Assembly (NCBI GenBank): GCA_012517195.1
Contig: JAAYVK010000066.1
Coordinates: 1-50,739, forward strand
DNA length: 50,739 nt
Reading direction: 5' to 3'
Source of the DNA: Synergistaceae bacterium
Lineage (GTDB): Bacteria; Synergistota; Synergistia; Synergistales; 79-D21
The position numbers and the translations under genes were made by a program. This document shows positions 8,206 to 17,836 of this stretch, in pieces. A model generated the notes under the pieces. It was given only the letters and a program-made list of their open reading frames with translations. It had not been told where the DNA came from and searched no databases. How positions within the stretch are numbered: position 1 is the first letter of the stretch; each line of letters begins with the position of its first letter.

Positions 8206-9221
8206 CTCTCCCCGAGGCTTTGGTAGGTTTCCTTGAAAATCCTGCCGACCTCTTCTCGCAGGCCGGCGATTCTCAAAAGAGAATCTTCGGCTGGAACCGT
8301 GAACGGCATTCCCGGGTTCCAGGTCGGCACTCCCAGGATTTCGGCAAATCCAAGCACTTTCGGATCGTAGGGAACCGCCAGCAGAGGGATCCCTGCCATC
8401 GCTGACAGAATGCAGAAATGCAGTCGCATCCCCACGGCTTTCCTGCACCCTTCCGGAAAGACGAGGGAATCCCGCTTTCTCGGATCCCATCGGTCAATCC
8501 CTTCAAATTCCACCAGCCCGCGGCGCGCAAGGTCCTCCATTGTTCTTGTATCCTCTTCCGCAAGGGAGATCCCCCGGATTGACAGGCCAAGGGCTCTTGC
8601 ATACTCTTGTGCGTTTTCCGCGAGCCGCTCGGGGAGGCCGTTCTTCCACGGCCGGATGTTCAGGATCATTCGTGTGCCTCCCGCTTCCCCGGCGACCGGG
8701 AAAGGCTCCAGGCCGAACACCAGATCCGGAGACAGGAACGCGTCCAAACCCCAGTTGTTCAGTTCCTCGAGGGAAAAACGGTCCCTTACTCCTCTTTTCA
8801 CGCAGAGCGCGAGGGCATCCCTTGCGAGTACCCTGGCAAGCTTCCCGTTCAGGGGTCCGACGGATTGGCCGAAGCACCACGGCAGGCAGTCCACAAGTTT
8901 TGCCATCCTCACGAGACTCCAATAATAAACCGGCGACCGAAAGCTGGTGGAATCCTGGAAAAGGCCGCCACCCCCCAGAAGTAGCGTCCGGCTTTCCCTG
9001 AGAGCCGTAAAGACGGCTCTCAGGTTCCACCGGTTCACGGCAGACGTTCCCAGAAAACGCTCCGTTTCTGCGGCATCATTGGAAAGGACGATGATCCTCG
9101 GCCTTTGAACGCCGCATTGCTCAAGAAGCCGCACGGCAGACTGGGCGAGGAGCTCATCTCCCAGGTTTCCGAAACCATAATAGCCACAGAGAGCCACTTC
9201 GAAACGGCGCTCTACGTGCAA
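8202..9221 (-). CDS. csaB: Polysaccharide pyruvyl transferase CsaB
   Basis: CsaB adds pyruvate ketals to a cell-wall-linked polymer, which SLH-domain proteins then bind. The N-terminal motif GYYGFGNLGDELL and the GGGGLFQDSTS loop are diagnostic; LPWCFGQSVGPL and the C-terminal VGMRLHFCILSAMAGIPLLA match the family (339 aa, normal). I chose the TTG at 9221, which has GGAGG 8 nt upstream; a GTG at 9236 would overlap that site. It overlaps the DUF5693 gene by 10 bp and the transketolase-like N-half by 4 bp. The presence of csaB predicts SLH-anchored surface or outer-membrane proteins in this organism. Confidence 0.94.
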   Translation of the reverse strand: MHVERRFEVALCGYYGFGNLGDELLAQSAVRLLEQCGVQRPRIIVLSNDAAETERFLGTSAVNRWNLRAVFTALRESRTLLLGGGGLFQDSTSFRSPVYYWSLVRMAKLVDCLPWCFGQSVGPLNGKLARVLARDALALCVKRGVRDRFSLEELNNWGLDAFLSPDLVFGLEPFPVAGEAGGTRMILNIRPWKNGLPERLAENAQEYARALGLSIRGISLAEEDTRTMEDLARRGLVEFEGIDRWDPRKRDSLVFPEGCRKAVGMRLHFCILSAMAGIPLLAVPYDPKVLGFAEILGVPTWNPGMPFTVPAEDSLLRIAGLREEVGRIFKETYQSLGER

Positions 9222-11125
9222 TGAACCGACCTCCACTTAGCCACCAGCGGAAACACCGCAAACCTCAGCAGTCCGACCAGGACCAATCCCATGGCAATCC
9301 CCGCCCACCAGCCGTTAAACACCCGAAAAAGGATAAACGGCAGACGCGTGTGAAAATGACAAAAGCTATTTACGGCTGAGGCAAAACCGATCGATGCCGC
9401 GACACGCGGCAGGATCCAGGCATGCCGCCCCCAGTTGGCGCGGGCCATGGCGTACCAGAGGATCAAAGCGGGGTAACCGATAAACAGTTCCTTTGTCCTT
9501 GGACGGGCGACTAGCGCCCTTTCCAGCAAATCCCGCAGAGTTCTCTCCCAGCCGCCCACGAAGGCCGTATTGTCGCTTCGAAGCGCCAAAACTCCAGCTG
9601 CCAGGATAATCAGGCAAACCAGGAAGAACTCCAGCCAAATCATCGGCCGGGCGAGCAATTTCCTGGCGCTTTCCGGGGAAATCCCGGACCGGAAATCGTG
9701 GGCAAGAACCAAAAGCGGCGGCAGGAGCAAGGTCAGTTTTACTCCCGAAAAGGGCTGGATTCGGAGCATCGTCAGCGGGGTACTGAAAAAGGCCGCCAGG
9801 GCGAGCCCTCCCGTGATTGTCAGCAAGAGCGCTGCAAACAGGCCGAAAGCGGGTTTTCGATATTCCCCGAGGGTCCAGAGACAGACTTCCGCCGCCAGTA
9901 AGGCGCTGCCGAAAGCTCCGCAGAGCTTCGCCGCCAGCGGCAGATGAAGCATCAGGAACGCCAGGGCGAAGCCCCCCGCAAGGATCAGGAGGACTTCAGG
10001 CCACCCTGCAGGCTCTTCCATTTTCCCCAGGAATCTCAGGGTCAACCGCAAACAGAGCAAGGCCAGAGTCAGCCCAAAAGCAGCGGCTCCTGCCAGGCTC
10101 CTCGGCCAGTCCCCGATCGGTTCGGGCCAGCCGCTTTGATACCCCCTCCGTTCCAGGTCTGTCCGGATCCGTCCCATATCGGACAAGACTGCCGCATACC
10201 GGCCCCCCGATTCGATTTCGTAAGAACGGATCAGCAGCAGCGGGACCGATCGTTCCACGAACGCCCGAATCATCCTTTCGACGATCGCGTCCCTGGAAAT
10301 ACGCTTCACGATGATCTCATCGGTTGTTACACTGTGGAGAGGGATCAAAGCCGGGTAGGAAAACCGGTTCAGGCTTTCCGCCCCGTATTGTCGGTTGAAT
10401 TCAGCCTGAGCCAGGAAAAGCCCCTTTTCCTGGATCCATTTCCCCAACCGCTCGATATCCGGCGCACCCGGGACAAAAAGCCCCTGGGGCAGGATCCCGC
10501 GGATTTCGGGCCTCCGGGACACCAGGGTCTCCAGGGAGGCAACGACACGATCTCCTCCCGCACCGGGGCAAGGAGCCGGCCTGTACAGGACCGGAAGTGA
10601 TCCTCTTCGGGCCAGTTCAAGCCCTTCAAAGTCCGGGACCACCCCCGCTTTTTCCAGCTCATACGCGGAACGAGGCAGGAGAACATATTCCATGCGGGAC
10701 GCCGAAAGCACCCTAAGCCCTGGAAATTTTGCCTCCAGGTAAGCCAGGGCTTCCCCGGACCAGGGGCGTTCCCTCGGGAAGCCAATGAGCGCAAGATCTC
10801 CGGGAGCAAGCGGGAAAAGGGTTCTGGCCTCGGGGATTTTCGCAATCGGCCCGAAAAGGAAACCCGATTGTCCCTCAATCAGCTCGAGACCGGTCAGTTC
10901 GTTGACCGAGACCCCTTCAAGCTTTTGCTCTTTCATTTCCTTAAGCAGGGACTCCACCGGCCGCCCTTCCTGCCTTGACAGACTCTGGATTTCCGTGCTT
11001 TCGATGAGCATGGCGAAAGTACGGTGGGACAGTTCGGTTTTCCATCTCGGAGCCAGCCCCAGGATGGAAAGGGAAAAGACCGCTACCAGGAAGAAAAGGT
11101 GCACGGAATTTCGGCTGAATCTCAT
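9212..11125 (-). CDS. DUF5693 family polytopic membrane protein
   Basis: The protein is 637 aa. A single N-terminal membrane segment (about residues 7-24) is followed by an extracytoplasmic region of about 330 residues, then eight or more membrane segments to the C-terminus. The stretch ERALVARPRTKELFIGYPAL near residue 550 is the kind of conserved element seen in DUF5693 proteins. The function is not known to me. From memory such genes often sit beside csaB, as here, so a part in making or moving the pyruvylated wall polymer is a reasonable inference. The ATG at 11125 overlaps the maf stop as ATGA; the open frame further upstream is maf shadow. Confidence 0.82.
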   Translation of the reverse strand: MRFSRNSVHLFFLVAVFSLSILGLAPRWKTELSHRTFAMLIESTEIQSLSRQEGRPVESLLKEMKEQKLEGVSVNELTGLELIEGQSGFLFGPIAKIPEARTLFPLAPGDLALIGFPRERPWSGEALAYLEAKFPGLRVLSASRMEYVLLPRSAYELEKAGVVPDFEGLELARRGSLPVLYRPAPCPGAGGDRVVASLETLVSRRPEIRGILPQGLFVPGAPDIERLGKWIQEKGLFLAQAEFNRQYGAESLNRFSYPALIPLHSVTTDEIIVKRISRDAIVERMIRAFVERSVPLLLIRSYEIESGGRYAAVLSDMGRIRTDLERRGYQSGWPEPIGDWPRSLAGAAAFGLTLALLCLRLTLRFLGKMEEPAGWPEVLLILAGGFALAFLMLHLPLAAKLCGAFGSALLAAEVCLWTLGEYRKPAFGLFAALLLTITGGLALAAFFSTPLTMLRIQPFSGVKLTLLLPPLLVLAHDFRSGISPESARKLLARPMIWLEFFLVCLIILAAGVLALRSDNTAFVGGWERTLRDLLERALVARPRTKELFIGYPALILWYAMARANWGRHAWILPRVAASIGFASAVNSFCHFHTRLPFILFRVFNGWWAGIAMGLVLVGLLRFAVFPLVAKWRSVHCT

Positions 11126-11712
11126 TGATGAACCTCCCATTGACGGGCAAGGGGGACCCCGAATCGTTCCAGCATAAGGCTCAGCCTGTGCAGCGGAAGC
11201 CCCACGACATTGAAATAGCATCCGGAAATGCCTGAAACGAGCAGGGCTCCACGGCCCTGGATCGCATAGGCCCCTGCCTTGTCCCTGCCTTCTCCCGTTG
11301 TCACGTATGCCTCAATCTCCTCCTCAGAAAGAGGGCGGAAGGAAACGCGAGTCACCTCGATATCGTCAAGGCAGTCCCCCCTTCTCCAGAGGGCGATTCC
11401 CGTTACCACCTCATGCGTGCTCCCCGAAAGAGTGCGGATCATCTCGGCGGCTTCCGCATCATCTTTGGGTTTCCCAAGGATTTTCCCCTCGTGCACAACG
11501 ATCGTGTCAGCACCGATTACGAAACTCTCCGGATGCATTTGTGAAACGGCCCTGGCCTTCTCGATCGCTAGTCTTCTGCAGGTTTTTTCCGGGAGTTCTC
11601 CTGGAAAATGGCGCTCGACAACTTTGGGGTCGACAATCCGGAATTTCCAGCCCAAAGCGGAGAGCAGGTTCTCCCTTCGGGGGCTTTTTGAAGCGAGGAC
11701 AAAAGAATTCAT
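11122..11712 (-). CDS. maf: Maf-family nucleotide pyrophosphatase
   Basis: Maf proteins hydrolyse non-canonical or modified nucleoside triphosphates to monophosphates. The signature ASKSPRRENLL is at the N-terminus, followed by SFVIGADTIVVHEGKILGKP with the catalytic Asp, then THEVVTG and DKAGAYAIQGRGALLV. Length 196 aa is normal. It lies 20 bp after the DUF4321 gene and overlaps the DUF5693 gene by 4 bp, inside the envelope run. Confidence 0.95.
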   Translation of the reverse strand: MNSFVLASKSPRRENLLSALGWKFRIVDPKVVERHFPGELPEKTCRRLAIEKARAVSQMHPESFVIGADTIVVHEGKILGKPKDDAEAAEMIRTLSGSTHEVVTGIALWRRGDCLDDIEVTRVSFRPLSEEEIEAYVTTGEGRDKAGAYAIQGRGALLVSGISGCYFNVVGLPLHRLSLMLERFGVPLARQWEVHQ

Positions 11713-11732
11713 TTCATCAACCCTTCTTTTGT

Positions 11733-11981
11733 TCAGCGAATGATCCAGAGACCAAACAATCCGCCGAGCAGGGAACCCAGGTTTAATCTCAAAAAGAGTT
11801 TAAATCCGACCGTCCCGAAAATCAGATCGATTTCGTGAACGTCAAATCCAGCACGCGTCACATCCCTGAAAAGAGGACGCGTCGCGTCAAATCCCTGGAG
11901 GTAGACCCCCAGCATCGTTCCCAGGAGGATCGCAAGGACCAGGATTGACCACCTGGAACCTGGGCTTTTCCCCATCGCCAT
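11733..11981 (-). CDS. DUF4321 small membrane protein
   Basis: The 82-aa protein has two likely membrane helices (SILVLAILLGTMLGVYLQGF, and a second near the C-terminus in LNLGSLLGGLFGLWII). The layout and size match DUF4321 proteins, often found near maf and other envelope genes; the function is unknown. I chose the ATG at 11981, 2 bp after the uppP stop, with GGGAGGGG about 6 nt upstream; a second ATG lies two codons in. The longer frame upstream is uppP shadow. Confidence 0.8.
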   Translation of the reverse strand: MAMGKSPGSRWSILVLAILLGTMLGVYLQGFDATRPLFRDVTRAGFDVHEIDLIFGTVGFKLFLRLNLGSLLGGLFGLWIIR

Positions 11982-11983
11982 TC

Positions 11984-12799
11984 TCAACCCCTCCCCCACA
12001 ATCCGGCAAGCACCGCCAGAAGGCCAAGCCCCGCCGTATACCAGGCAAAAAGGTTCCAGCGACCGCTGATGACAAACCTTCTCAGGATCGACAGGGCGAA
12101 AAGCCCTGACAGAAAAGCCGCCCCAGCGCCGATCCACCAGCCATGCGGCAAACCGAGGACAAAATCCTGCAGGCCTCCCGCATCCAGCGCTTCCAGAAGG
12201 ATCGCTCCCGCGACCGACGGAAGAGACATCAAGAAGGAAAAATCAAAAGCCGCCTCCGGTGAAAGTCCGAGGAACAAACCTGAACAGATCGTTGATCCGG
12301 AACGCGAGATGCCCGGAAAGACCGCCAACCCCTGGACAAAACCAACCCCCAGGCCGATGGGCAGGTTTACGGCTTTTTCTTTCGATCGCCCGGCCATTCT
12401 ACCGGCGAGAAAAAGGATTCCGGCGTTGACAAGTAGCAGGGCACCGACCAGGGGGAGCGATCCCATTGCCGACTCAACGGCACCCTTCAGCGGATACCCG
12501 ACGCATGCCGTCACGGCCGTTCCGCCTAGAACCGACCATCCGGTTTTCCAGCCCGCAGAGCGCTTTCCCGGCGGAAGACGCCAGCCTTCCAGCCAATCCC
12601 GCAACACTCTCAGCCAGACTCTCCTGAAAAACAGCAGAGTTGCCAAAAGTGTTGCTCCATGAAGGACAAGGTCATATGCGAAAGGGGGATTTTCAAATCC
12701 CATCAGGTTCTGAAAAATCGCCAGGTGCCCGGAGCTGCTGACTGGCAGGAACTCAGTCAGCCCCTGCAGGATTCCCAGCAGCGGCAGCTTTGGCGTCAT
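11984..12799 (-). CDS. uppP: Undecaprenyl-diphosphate phosphatase
   Basis: UppP (BacA) recycles undecaprenyl diphosphate to the monophosphate carrier for wall polymers in the membrane. Family motifs are GILQGLTEFLPVSSSGHLAI at the N-terminus and PGISRSGSTI with its catalytic Ser-Arg in the second half; the rest is multi-spanning and hydrophobic. The start at 12799 (MTPKLP) overlaps the end of the Na/Pi gene by 47 bp and gives 271 aa, normal for the family. Confidence 0.96.
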   Translation of the reverse strand: MTPKLPLLGILQGLTEFLPVSSSGHLAIFQNLMGFENPPFAYDLVLHGATLLATLLFFRRVWLRVLRDWLEGWRLPPGKRSAGWKTGWSVLGGTAVTACVGYPLKGAVESAMGSLPLVGALLLVNAGILFLAGRMAGRSKEKAVNLPIGLGVGFVQGLAVFPGISRSGSTICSGLFLGLSPEAAFDFSFLMSLPSVAGAILLEALDAGGLQDFVLGLPHGWWIGAGAAFLSGLFALSILRRFVISGRWNLFAWYTAGLGLLAVLAGLWGRG

Positions 12800-14423
12800 G
12801 GGTCCTTTTCCCCTCCATATCCATCTTGATGACATCCAGGACCATCAGGGCAAGGTTGTTCCCGTGGTCGGCGATTCGCTCCAGGTTGCTCAGAATATCG
12901 ATAAAGACCACTCCCGCGCTGGGCTGGCATGCCCCGGTGTTCAGCCGCTCAATGTGTTTTTTCCGTAATTCTTTTTCCAGGGCGTCGACACGGTCTTCGA
13001 GGACCAGGACTTCCCTCGCGGCTTCCCCGTCCTCGTTCAGGATGGATTCAATCGCAAGATGAAAGGCGAGACGGGCATTCGTGAACATTTCTTCGAATTC
13101 GGCCATCGCCTTCTCGGAAAATACAAGGTGATTTTCCTGTGAATATTCAAAAAGCTCCGTGAGGTTCGTGGCGTGGTCTCCGACCCGTTCGATATCGGAG
13201 GCGCCGTTTACATAAGCCCCAAGGGTCAACGAGAGGTCCTCGGAAAGACTGGCCTGCCCGACCTCGGCGGCATAGCGCGCGATTCCGTGGGTCAGCTGGT
13301 TGACCAGTTTCTCCGTCTGGAAAACCTCTTCCGCCTTTTTGGGATCCCTCTCGACAAAAGCCGCGTGAACGTTCTGGAGCATTTCCTCGGCCAAAAATCC
13401 AAGGCGAACCAGCTCCTGCCTGACTGCATGAACGGCAGCAGCCGGAGTTGCCGAAATCAGCCTGCGGTCGAGAAACCGGGGCCCCATGTCGAGAACCGCC
13501 ACTTTTCCGGGAATGATCTTCTGGACCATCGTTACGAACGGACGGGAGAACGGCAGGAAGATCAGGGTGTTTGCCACGTTGAAAAGCGTGTGGGAGTTCG
13601 CAAGCTGACGGGGAATCGAGCTCGATGTGACCTCGACCACCCCTTTGAACAGCGGAAAGGCCGCCATGAAAATGACGACCCCGAACAAGTTGAAGAGGAC
13701 ATGGCAGGCAGCCGCCTGTTTGGCCCCCCGGTTTGCACCGATGGAGGCCAGCACCGCCGTGATGGTGGTCCCTATGTTGTCCCCAAGGATAATGGGAATC
13801 CCGGCGTCCAGCCCCAAAAGCCCCTGGGAAGCCATCGCGATGACCAGGCCGACCGTTGCCGCGCTGGACTGGACAAGAAGGGTCATTCCCGTCCCGGCTA
13901 GCACTCCCAGGAGCGGATGGTTCGAAAAGGCGACAAAGATATCTTTCCGATCCCGAAGAAACGCCATCGACCCTTCCATCGTTTTCATTCCGAGGAAAAG
14001 CAGGCCGAAACCTACGAGTCCGTTCCCGAGGATCTTCTGCCGCTTGGTCCGCCCAAACATCGACAAGAGGACGCCGACACCCACGAACGGCAGAGCAAAA
14101 TCGGAAAATTTGAACGCGATCAGCTGAGCGGTAACCGTGGTTCCGATGTTCGCACCCATGATGACGCCGAAAGCCTGATATAGCGACATCAGTCCCGCGT
14201 GAACAAAGCTGACGGTCATGACGGTGCAGGCGCTGCTGCTTTGCAGGAGTGTCGTCACCACGATGCCGACACCGATTCCTCTTACCGGGGTCTTCGTCAC
14301 GGTTGAAAAAAGCCTTCTTAGCTTTTCTCCTGATAAATCCTGGAGGGTTTCGCTCATCAGTTTGATCCCGAAGAGGAATAGCCCGACTCCACCAAGCATT
14401 TGCAGGATAGAAGTCAGTGGCAA
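12753..14423 (-). CDS. Na/Pi cotransporter family protein with PhoU-like C-terminus
   Basis: The first 310 residues form two homologous NptA-type membrane repeats, each with a QSSSA motif (TTLLQSSSACTV and TLLVQSSAATVG) and a GANIGTT or GDNIGTT motif. The last 220 residues are helical and PhoU-like (YVNGASDIERVGDHATNL, SNLERIADHGNNLALM). The protein probably imports phosphate with sodium, with the PhoU-like tail sensing or controlling it. The start is a TTG with AAGGAG about 10 nt upstream; the protein is 556 aa. The setting fits a sodium-based economy, but no pho genes are nearby. Confidence 0.93.
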   Translation of the reverse strand: MPLTSILQMLGGVGLFLFGIKLMSETLQDLSGEKLRRLFSTVTKTPVRGIGVGIVVTTLLQSSSACTVMTVSFVHAGLMSLYQAFGVIMGANIGTTVTAQLIAFKFSDFALPFVGVGVLLSMFGRTKRQKILGNGLVGFGLLFLGMKTMEGSMAFLRDRKDIFVAFSNHPLLGVLAGTGMTLLVQSSAATVGLVIAMASQGLLGLDAGIPIILGDNIGTTITAVLASIGANRGAKQAAACHVLFNLFGVVIFMAAFPLFKGVVEVTSSSIPRQLANSHTLFNVANTLIFLPFSRPFVTMVQKIIPGKVAVLDMGPRFLDRRLISATPAAAVHAVRQELVRLGFLAEEMLQNVHAAFVERDPKKAEEVFQTEKLVNQLTHGIARYAAEVGQASLSEDLSLTLGAYVNGASDIERVGDHATNLTELFEYSQENHLVFSEKAMAEFEEMFTNARLAFHLAIESILNEDGEAAREVLVLEDRVDALEKELRKKHIERLNTGACQPSAGVVFIDILSNLERIADHGNNLALMVLDVIKMDMEGKRTHDAKAAAAGNPAGAD

Positions 14424-14465
14424 GAGAATTTCACTCCTTTATTGTGAGAGAGGTTCGACTTCGGC

Positions 14466-16184
14466 TCACGCCGTGGTTCCGGTTCTTTCCAGTATTGTCA
14501 CCATCGGCAGAACATTCGGGGTTCCCCTGGTCAGTCTCCGAATCACTTCTTTGACTCTCCCCCGGATACGGATTTCAAGATTCTCTGGTTCCAGGAGGTC
14601 TTTCTCACCGGCACTTCCGACCACCTTGAGAACTGCCTTCCTGATTTCTTCATAAAGCGCCGTTGCGTCAGAACTGTGAATAAAGCCCCGGCTTTCCAGC
14701 CGGATCTCACCGGAAAGCCGACCGTTTTTGTCCAGCACGATCGACAGGATCAGGATCCCGTCCTCAGCGAGCTCCCGGCGTTCCTTCAGCACGCTTCCCT
14801 TCATCTCCCCGATCGCCAGCCCATCCACGAGGACAGCGCCGCTTGGCACCGTTCCCCTGACTTGGGATTTCCCGCGCTGGATTCTCAGGATGTCTCCATT
14901 CTGGAGGATATGGACGTTCTGCTCGGGCACCCCCATCTCGACGGCCAGCTGTGCATGCCGGTGCTGGTGCCGTCTTTCTCCGTGGAAGGGAACAAAATGC
15001 TGGGGTCTGACGATGCTCAGCATCATCTTCAGCTCTTCCTGAGACGCGTGGCCCGAGGCGTGGACGTGCTGTTCCCTGTCGTAGATGACCTCGCAGCCCA
15101 GGGCGAAAAGCCGATCGATCGTTCGACTGACAAGCTTCTCGTTTCCCGGGATGGGCGTGGCGAAAATCGCCACCAGGTCCTTTTGACCCAGGAGAATGTG
15201 CCGATGCTCTCCCTTGCTCATGAGGACCAGCCCTGAAAAAGGCTCTCCCTGGCTTCCCGTCGTCAGGACGAGCAGGCGGTTGGCCGGAACCCGTTCGGCT
15301 TCGCTGGCAGGGACAAGCAGATCGTCGCTCACCTGGATGTACCCGAGCTTCCGGGAGAGTTCCACGTTCGAAACCATGCTTCTCCCCAAAAGCGCCACTT
15401 TTCGGTTAAAGCGGGCCGCTGCATCAAACACCTGCTGGGTCCGGTGAATGTTGCTCGCGAAAGCCGCGACAACGATCCTCCGGTTCCGGTGCAGCCTCAG
15501 GATCTGCTCCAGCGATTTCCCCACGATGTTTTCCGAGGGGGTATGCCCCGGCCTTTCGGCATTCGTGGAATCGCTGATAAGGAGCCGAACCCCTTTTTTC
15601 CCGGCTTCAGCGAAAGCGTTGTAATCCGTCAGCCGGCCGTCAATGGGGGTGGGATCCAGTTTGAAATCCCCCGTGTGCACGATGATCCCTTCGGGGGTCT
15701 CGATGATGAGCCCAACTCCGTCGGGGATGGAATGACATACCGCAACAAAGGTGACCCGAAACGCTCCGAGCTCGATCGTCTCGCCCGCCCGGACTTCGCG
15801 CATCTTCGGTTCATAAGCGGGGGCGAATTCGGCTAGTTTTCCGCTTGCCAGTCCCAGGGTCAAAGCTGTCCCGTAAAGCGGAACATCCAGCTGCGGAAGG
15901 ACAAACGGCAAGGCGCCCGTGTGATCCTCGTGACCATGGGTCAAGACTATCCCCCGGATATTTTTCTTCTTCTCCAAAAGGTAGGTCACATCCGGAATGA
16001 CGAAATCGATGCCGAACATTTCCTCATCCGGGAATTTCAGACCTGAATCCACAACAAGAAGGTCATCGCCATATTCAAAGACGAGCATGTTCTTCCCAAT
16101 TTCGCCAAATCCCCCCAGCGGAATGAACCGCAGTTCCGCAGGGGGAATGCCGGAGGTTTTTTTCCGGCTTCTGCTTCTTGCCAT
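14466..16184 (-). CDS. rnj: Ribonuclease J
   Basis: This metallo-beta-lactamase RNase has 5'-exo and endonuclease activity in mRNA decay and rRNA maturation. Motifs are LTHGHEDHTGALPFVL (zinc ligands), HSIPDGVG, VHTGDFKLDPTP, LISDSTNAERPGHT (beta-CASP start) and VPFHGERRH, with a C-terminal domain after about residue 450. I chose ATG 16184, preceded by a GGGAG site, giving 572 aa. The N-terminus is basic (ARSRSRKK). A terminator-like hairpin of the upstream aldolase gene lies at 16219-16246, so rnj probably has its own promoter, which I could not fix. Confidence 0.96.
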   Translation of the reverse strand: MARSRSRKKTSGIPPAELRFIPLGGFGEIGKNMLVFEYGDDLLVVDSGLKFPDEEMFGIDFVIPDVTYLLEKKKNIRGIVLTHGHEDHTGALPFVLPQLDVPLYGTALTLGLASGKLAEFAPAYEPKMREVRAGETIELGAFRVTFVAVCHSIPDGVGLIIETPEGIIVHTGDFKLDPTPIDGRLTDYNAFAEAGKKGVRLLISDSTNAERPGHTPSENIVGKSLEQILRLHRNRRIVVAAFASNIHRTQQVFDAAARFNRKVALLGRSMVSNVELSRKLGYIQVSDDLLVPASEAERVPANRLLVLTTGSQGEPFSGLVLMSKGEHRHILLGQKDLVAIFATPIPGNEKLVSRTIDRLFALGCEVIYDREQHVHASGHASQEELKMMLSIVRPQHFVPFHGERRHQHRHAQLAVEMGVPEQNVHILQNGDILRIQRGKSQVRGTVPSGAVLVDGLAIGEMKGSVLKERRELAEDGILILSIVLDKNGRLSGEIRLESRGFIHSSDATALYEEIRKAVLKVVGSAGEKDLLEPENLEIRIRGRVKEVIRRLTRGTPNVLPMVTILERTGTTA

Positions 16185-16218
16185 CCCATCACTCCCCTGT
16201 CCTTCAAAAAAACACCAG

Positions 16219-16246
16219 AAAACGAGGGGTGGACTAGCCACCCCCT
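16219..16246 (-). terminator. Intrinsic terminator of the class II aldolase gene
   Basis: On the minus strand an 8-9 bp GC-rich stem (AGGGGGTGG with CCACCCCT, loop CTAGT) is followed by CGTTTTCTGG, with another T run a few bases further on. It lies 31 bp after the aldolase stop. Confidence 0.75.
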
Positions 16247-16276
16247 GAAAGCTTCAGCGATTTCCCCATGAGCGCT

Positions 16277-17548
16277 TTAATCGCTATAATCTCCCTTTGC
16301 GCTTTCTCTCCTGGAAAGCGCAAGGGCTTTTTCGCGAGTAAACGCGCTTCTTGGGTTCAGGATCGCTCTCTCCGGAGCCGCATTCTCATCTGCACGCCTG
16401 GAAACCGTTTCCAGGAGGACCTCCGCGAGCCCTTCGGCCCGGAAAGCCTTGATGTAGCGAATCGCCCATTCTTCCGTTTCCGCAACAATCCGTTCCAGAA
16501 CCGGTTCGGGAAGCGACATGATCGGGTCATGAAAAGGCTTGTTGGCTTTTTTGTAATCTCCGCCCTTCCGGCTGATCCCCTGGTCATCCGCCCAGGCAAC
16601 GATCTCCCGCCAGAGTGCTTCCGTCACACCCCTGTCTTTTTCCTTGACGTAGGAGTCCTCTTCGATTACCGCATTCCCGGTTTGGGGCTCCATTTTTAGA
16701 CCAAACACGATGTTCTGCCAAAGTGTTCCGACATTTCCCTTGTTGATCCCGGCGTCCGCAAAATGCCCGACTTTTTCAAAGGGGGTGCCGGAAATTCCAT
16801 GCTGTGCGATCGAAACCCCATAAGGCCGAATCGCCTGAGCGATTTCCAGGGTCCTCTGGAGGTCAATTCCTTCTTCCACCCCTGCCGCCTTGTCATATGT
16901 CCCGTGCAGGCTCCCATTGGAGATGGCCAGGTAATCCGGGAAGATTCCCCAGGCATTGAGCCCGCCCACGAAGAAAAGTGCCTCTTCAACGGTTGAAAGC
17001 TCTCCTTTGCCCTTGATCTCCCCCACTTCGGCTTCAAGCCCGAGGTAGGGGGGGACGTGCATGGCGACATCCCGAGTGAAGCAGAGGTTTTCCCAATCCG
17101 GGTTATGCGATGCGTCAACGGCAACGGAAGTCCAGCCCCGCTCGATGATTTTCCGGAGGTGGGAGATCGATTTCAGCAGGTCTTCCTTCGACTTGATCCC
17201 GTAATGGTCAACGTGAAGACCGAAAAAGACACCGTGCCCGAGTTCGGCAGAGTACCGGAGGGCATAATCCGGCACATTGTCGAAATTGCATCCGCAATAG
17301 GTGGACTCCGATTTCGCAATCTCGAGCAAAACCACCGAGTTCATCTTTTTCGCGGCCCGCAGGAGCCCTTTGATCGTTAGAGGGTTACGGACATTCGCGG
17401 CAAGGACGATCGCCCCGCTCTTCTTCGCCGCTTCGGCAATGTCGCGGCCGCTGACCAACCCGACCGGCTCCTCTCCGTAAAGGGCCTGTACGTTCAGGGG
17501 CCTCTTCCGCAGGACTTCCCGATAGCCGGCACCGTCGACCTTGATCAT
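16277..17548 (-). CDS. Class II fructose/tagatose-bisphosphate aldolase-like protein
   Basis: The protein carries the ordered motifs of zinc-dependent class II aldolases: HVDH near residue 110, EAEVGEI near 175, NGSLHGTY near 215, QHGISGTP near 250 and INKGNVGT near 270. It probably cleaves or forms a ketose bisphosphate; fructose 1,6-bisphosphate is the default guess. At 423 aa it is about 100 residues longer than usual, with an extra helical C-terminal part. I chose the ATG at 17548, since the GTG at 17560 overlaps the AAAGGAGG ribosome site. It is followed by a terminator, so it is probably a single-gene unit. Confidence 0.85.
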   Translation of the reverse strand: MIKVDGAGYREVLRKRPLNVQALYGEEPVGLVSGRDIAEAAKKSGAIVLAANVRNPLTIKGLLRAAKKMNSVVLLEIAKSESTYCGCNFDNVPDYALRYSAELGHGVFFGLHVDHYGIKSKEDLLKSISHLRKIIERGWTSVAVDASHNPDWENLCFTRDVAMHVPPYLGLEAEVGEIKGKGELSTVEEALFFVGGLNAWGIFPDYLAISNGSLHGTYDKAAGVEEGIDLQRTLEIAQAIRPYGVSIAQHGISGTPFEKVGHFADAGINKGNVGTLWQNIVFGLKMEPQTGNAVIEEDSYVKEKDRGVTEALWREIVAWADDQGISRKGGDYKKANKPFHDPIMSLPEPVLERIVAETEEWAIRYIKAFRAEGLAEVLLETVSRRADENAAPERAILNPRSAFTREKALALSRRESAKGDYSD

Positions 17549-17677
17549 TCTGGAAAGCACCTCCTTTTACGATCACGCCCTATACGTTACCATGTCGGGT
17601 GGAATTATCAAGACTCAGGCCCCGTTCCGGTTCCTTCCGGCAGCCCTTCTGCCCTTCCGGCGAAAGGAAGATGGGGG

Positions 17678-17706
17678 TTGCGCGTTCAGAAAGGCCATGG
17701 TAGTAT
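17678..17706 (+). promoter_or_regulatory. Predicted promoter of the tRNA-Gln/tRNA-Glu unit
   Basis: A -35 TTGCGC (17678-17683), a 17-bp spacer and a -10 TAGTAT (17701-17706) lie about 40 bp before tRNA-Gln. The match is moderate; placement and spacing are the support. Between the aldolase start and here (17549-17677) I see nothing else. Confidence 0.5.
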
Positions 17707-17746
17707 TATGCGCGCTCGATCGGGAATTTCCCCGGCAGCCGCACAT

Positions 17747-17820
17747 TGGGGAATCGTCTAATGGCAGGACAGCTGACTCTGGATCAGCCGATCGTGGTTC
17801 GAATCCACGTTCCCCAGCCA
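17747..17820 (+). tRNA. tRNA-Gln (anticodon CTG)
   Basis: The acceptor TGGGGAA (17747-17753) pairs with TTCCCCA before discriminator G and CCA. The anticodon stem GCTGA/TCAGC encloses CTCTGGA with anticodon CTG at 17779-17781, reading CAG. The U1-A72 pair fits bacterial glutamine tRNA. Confidence 0.95.
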
Positions 17821-17836
17821 AATTGAGATCTTTTGC

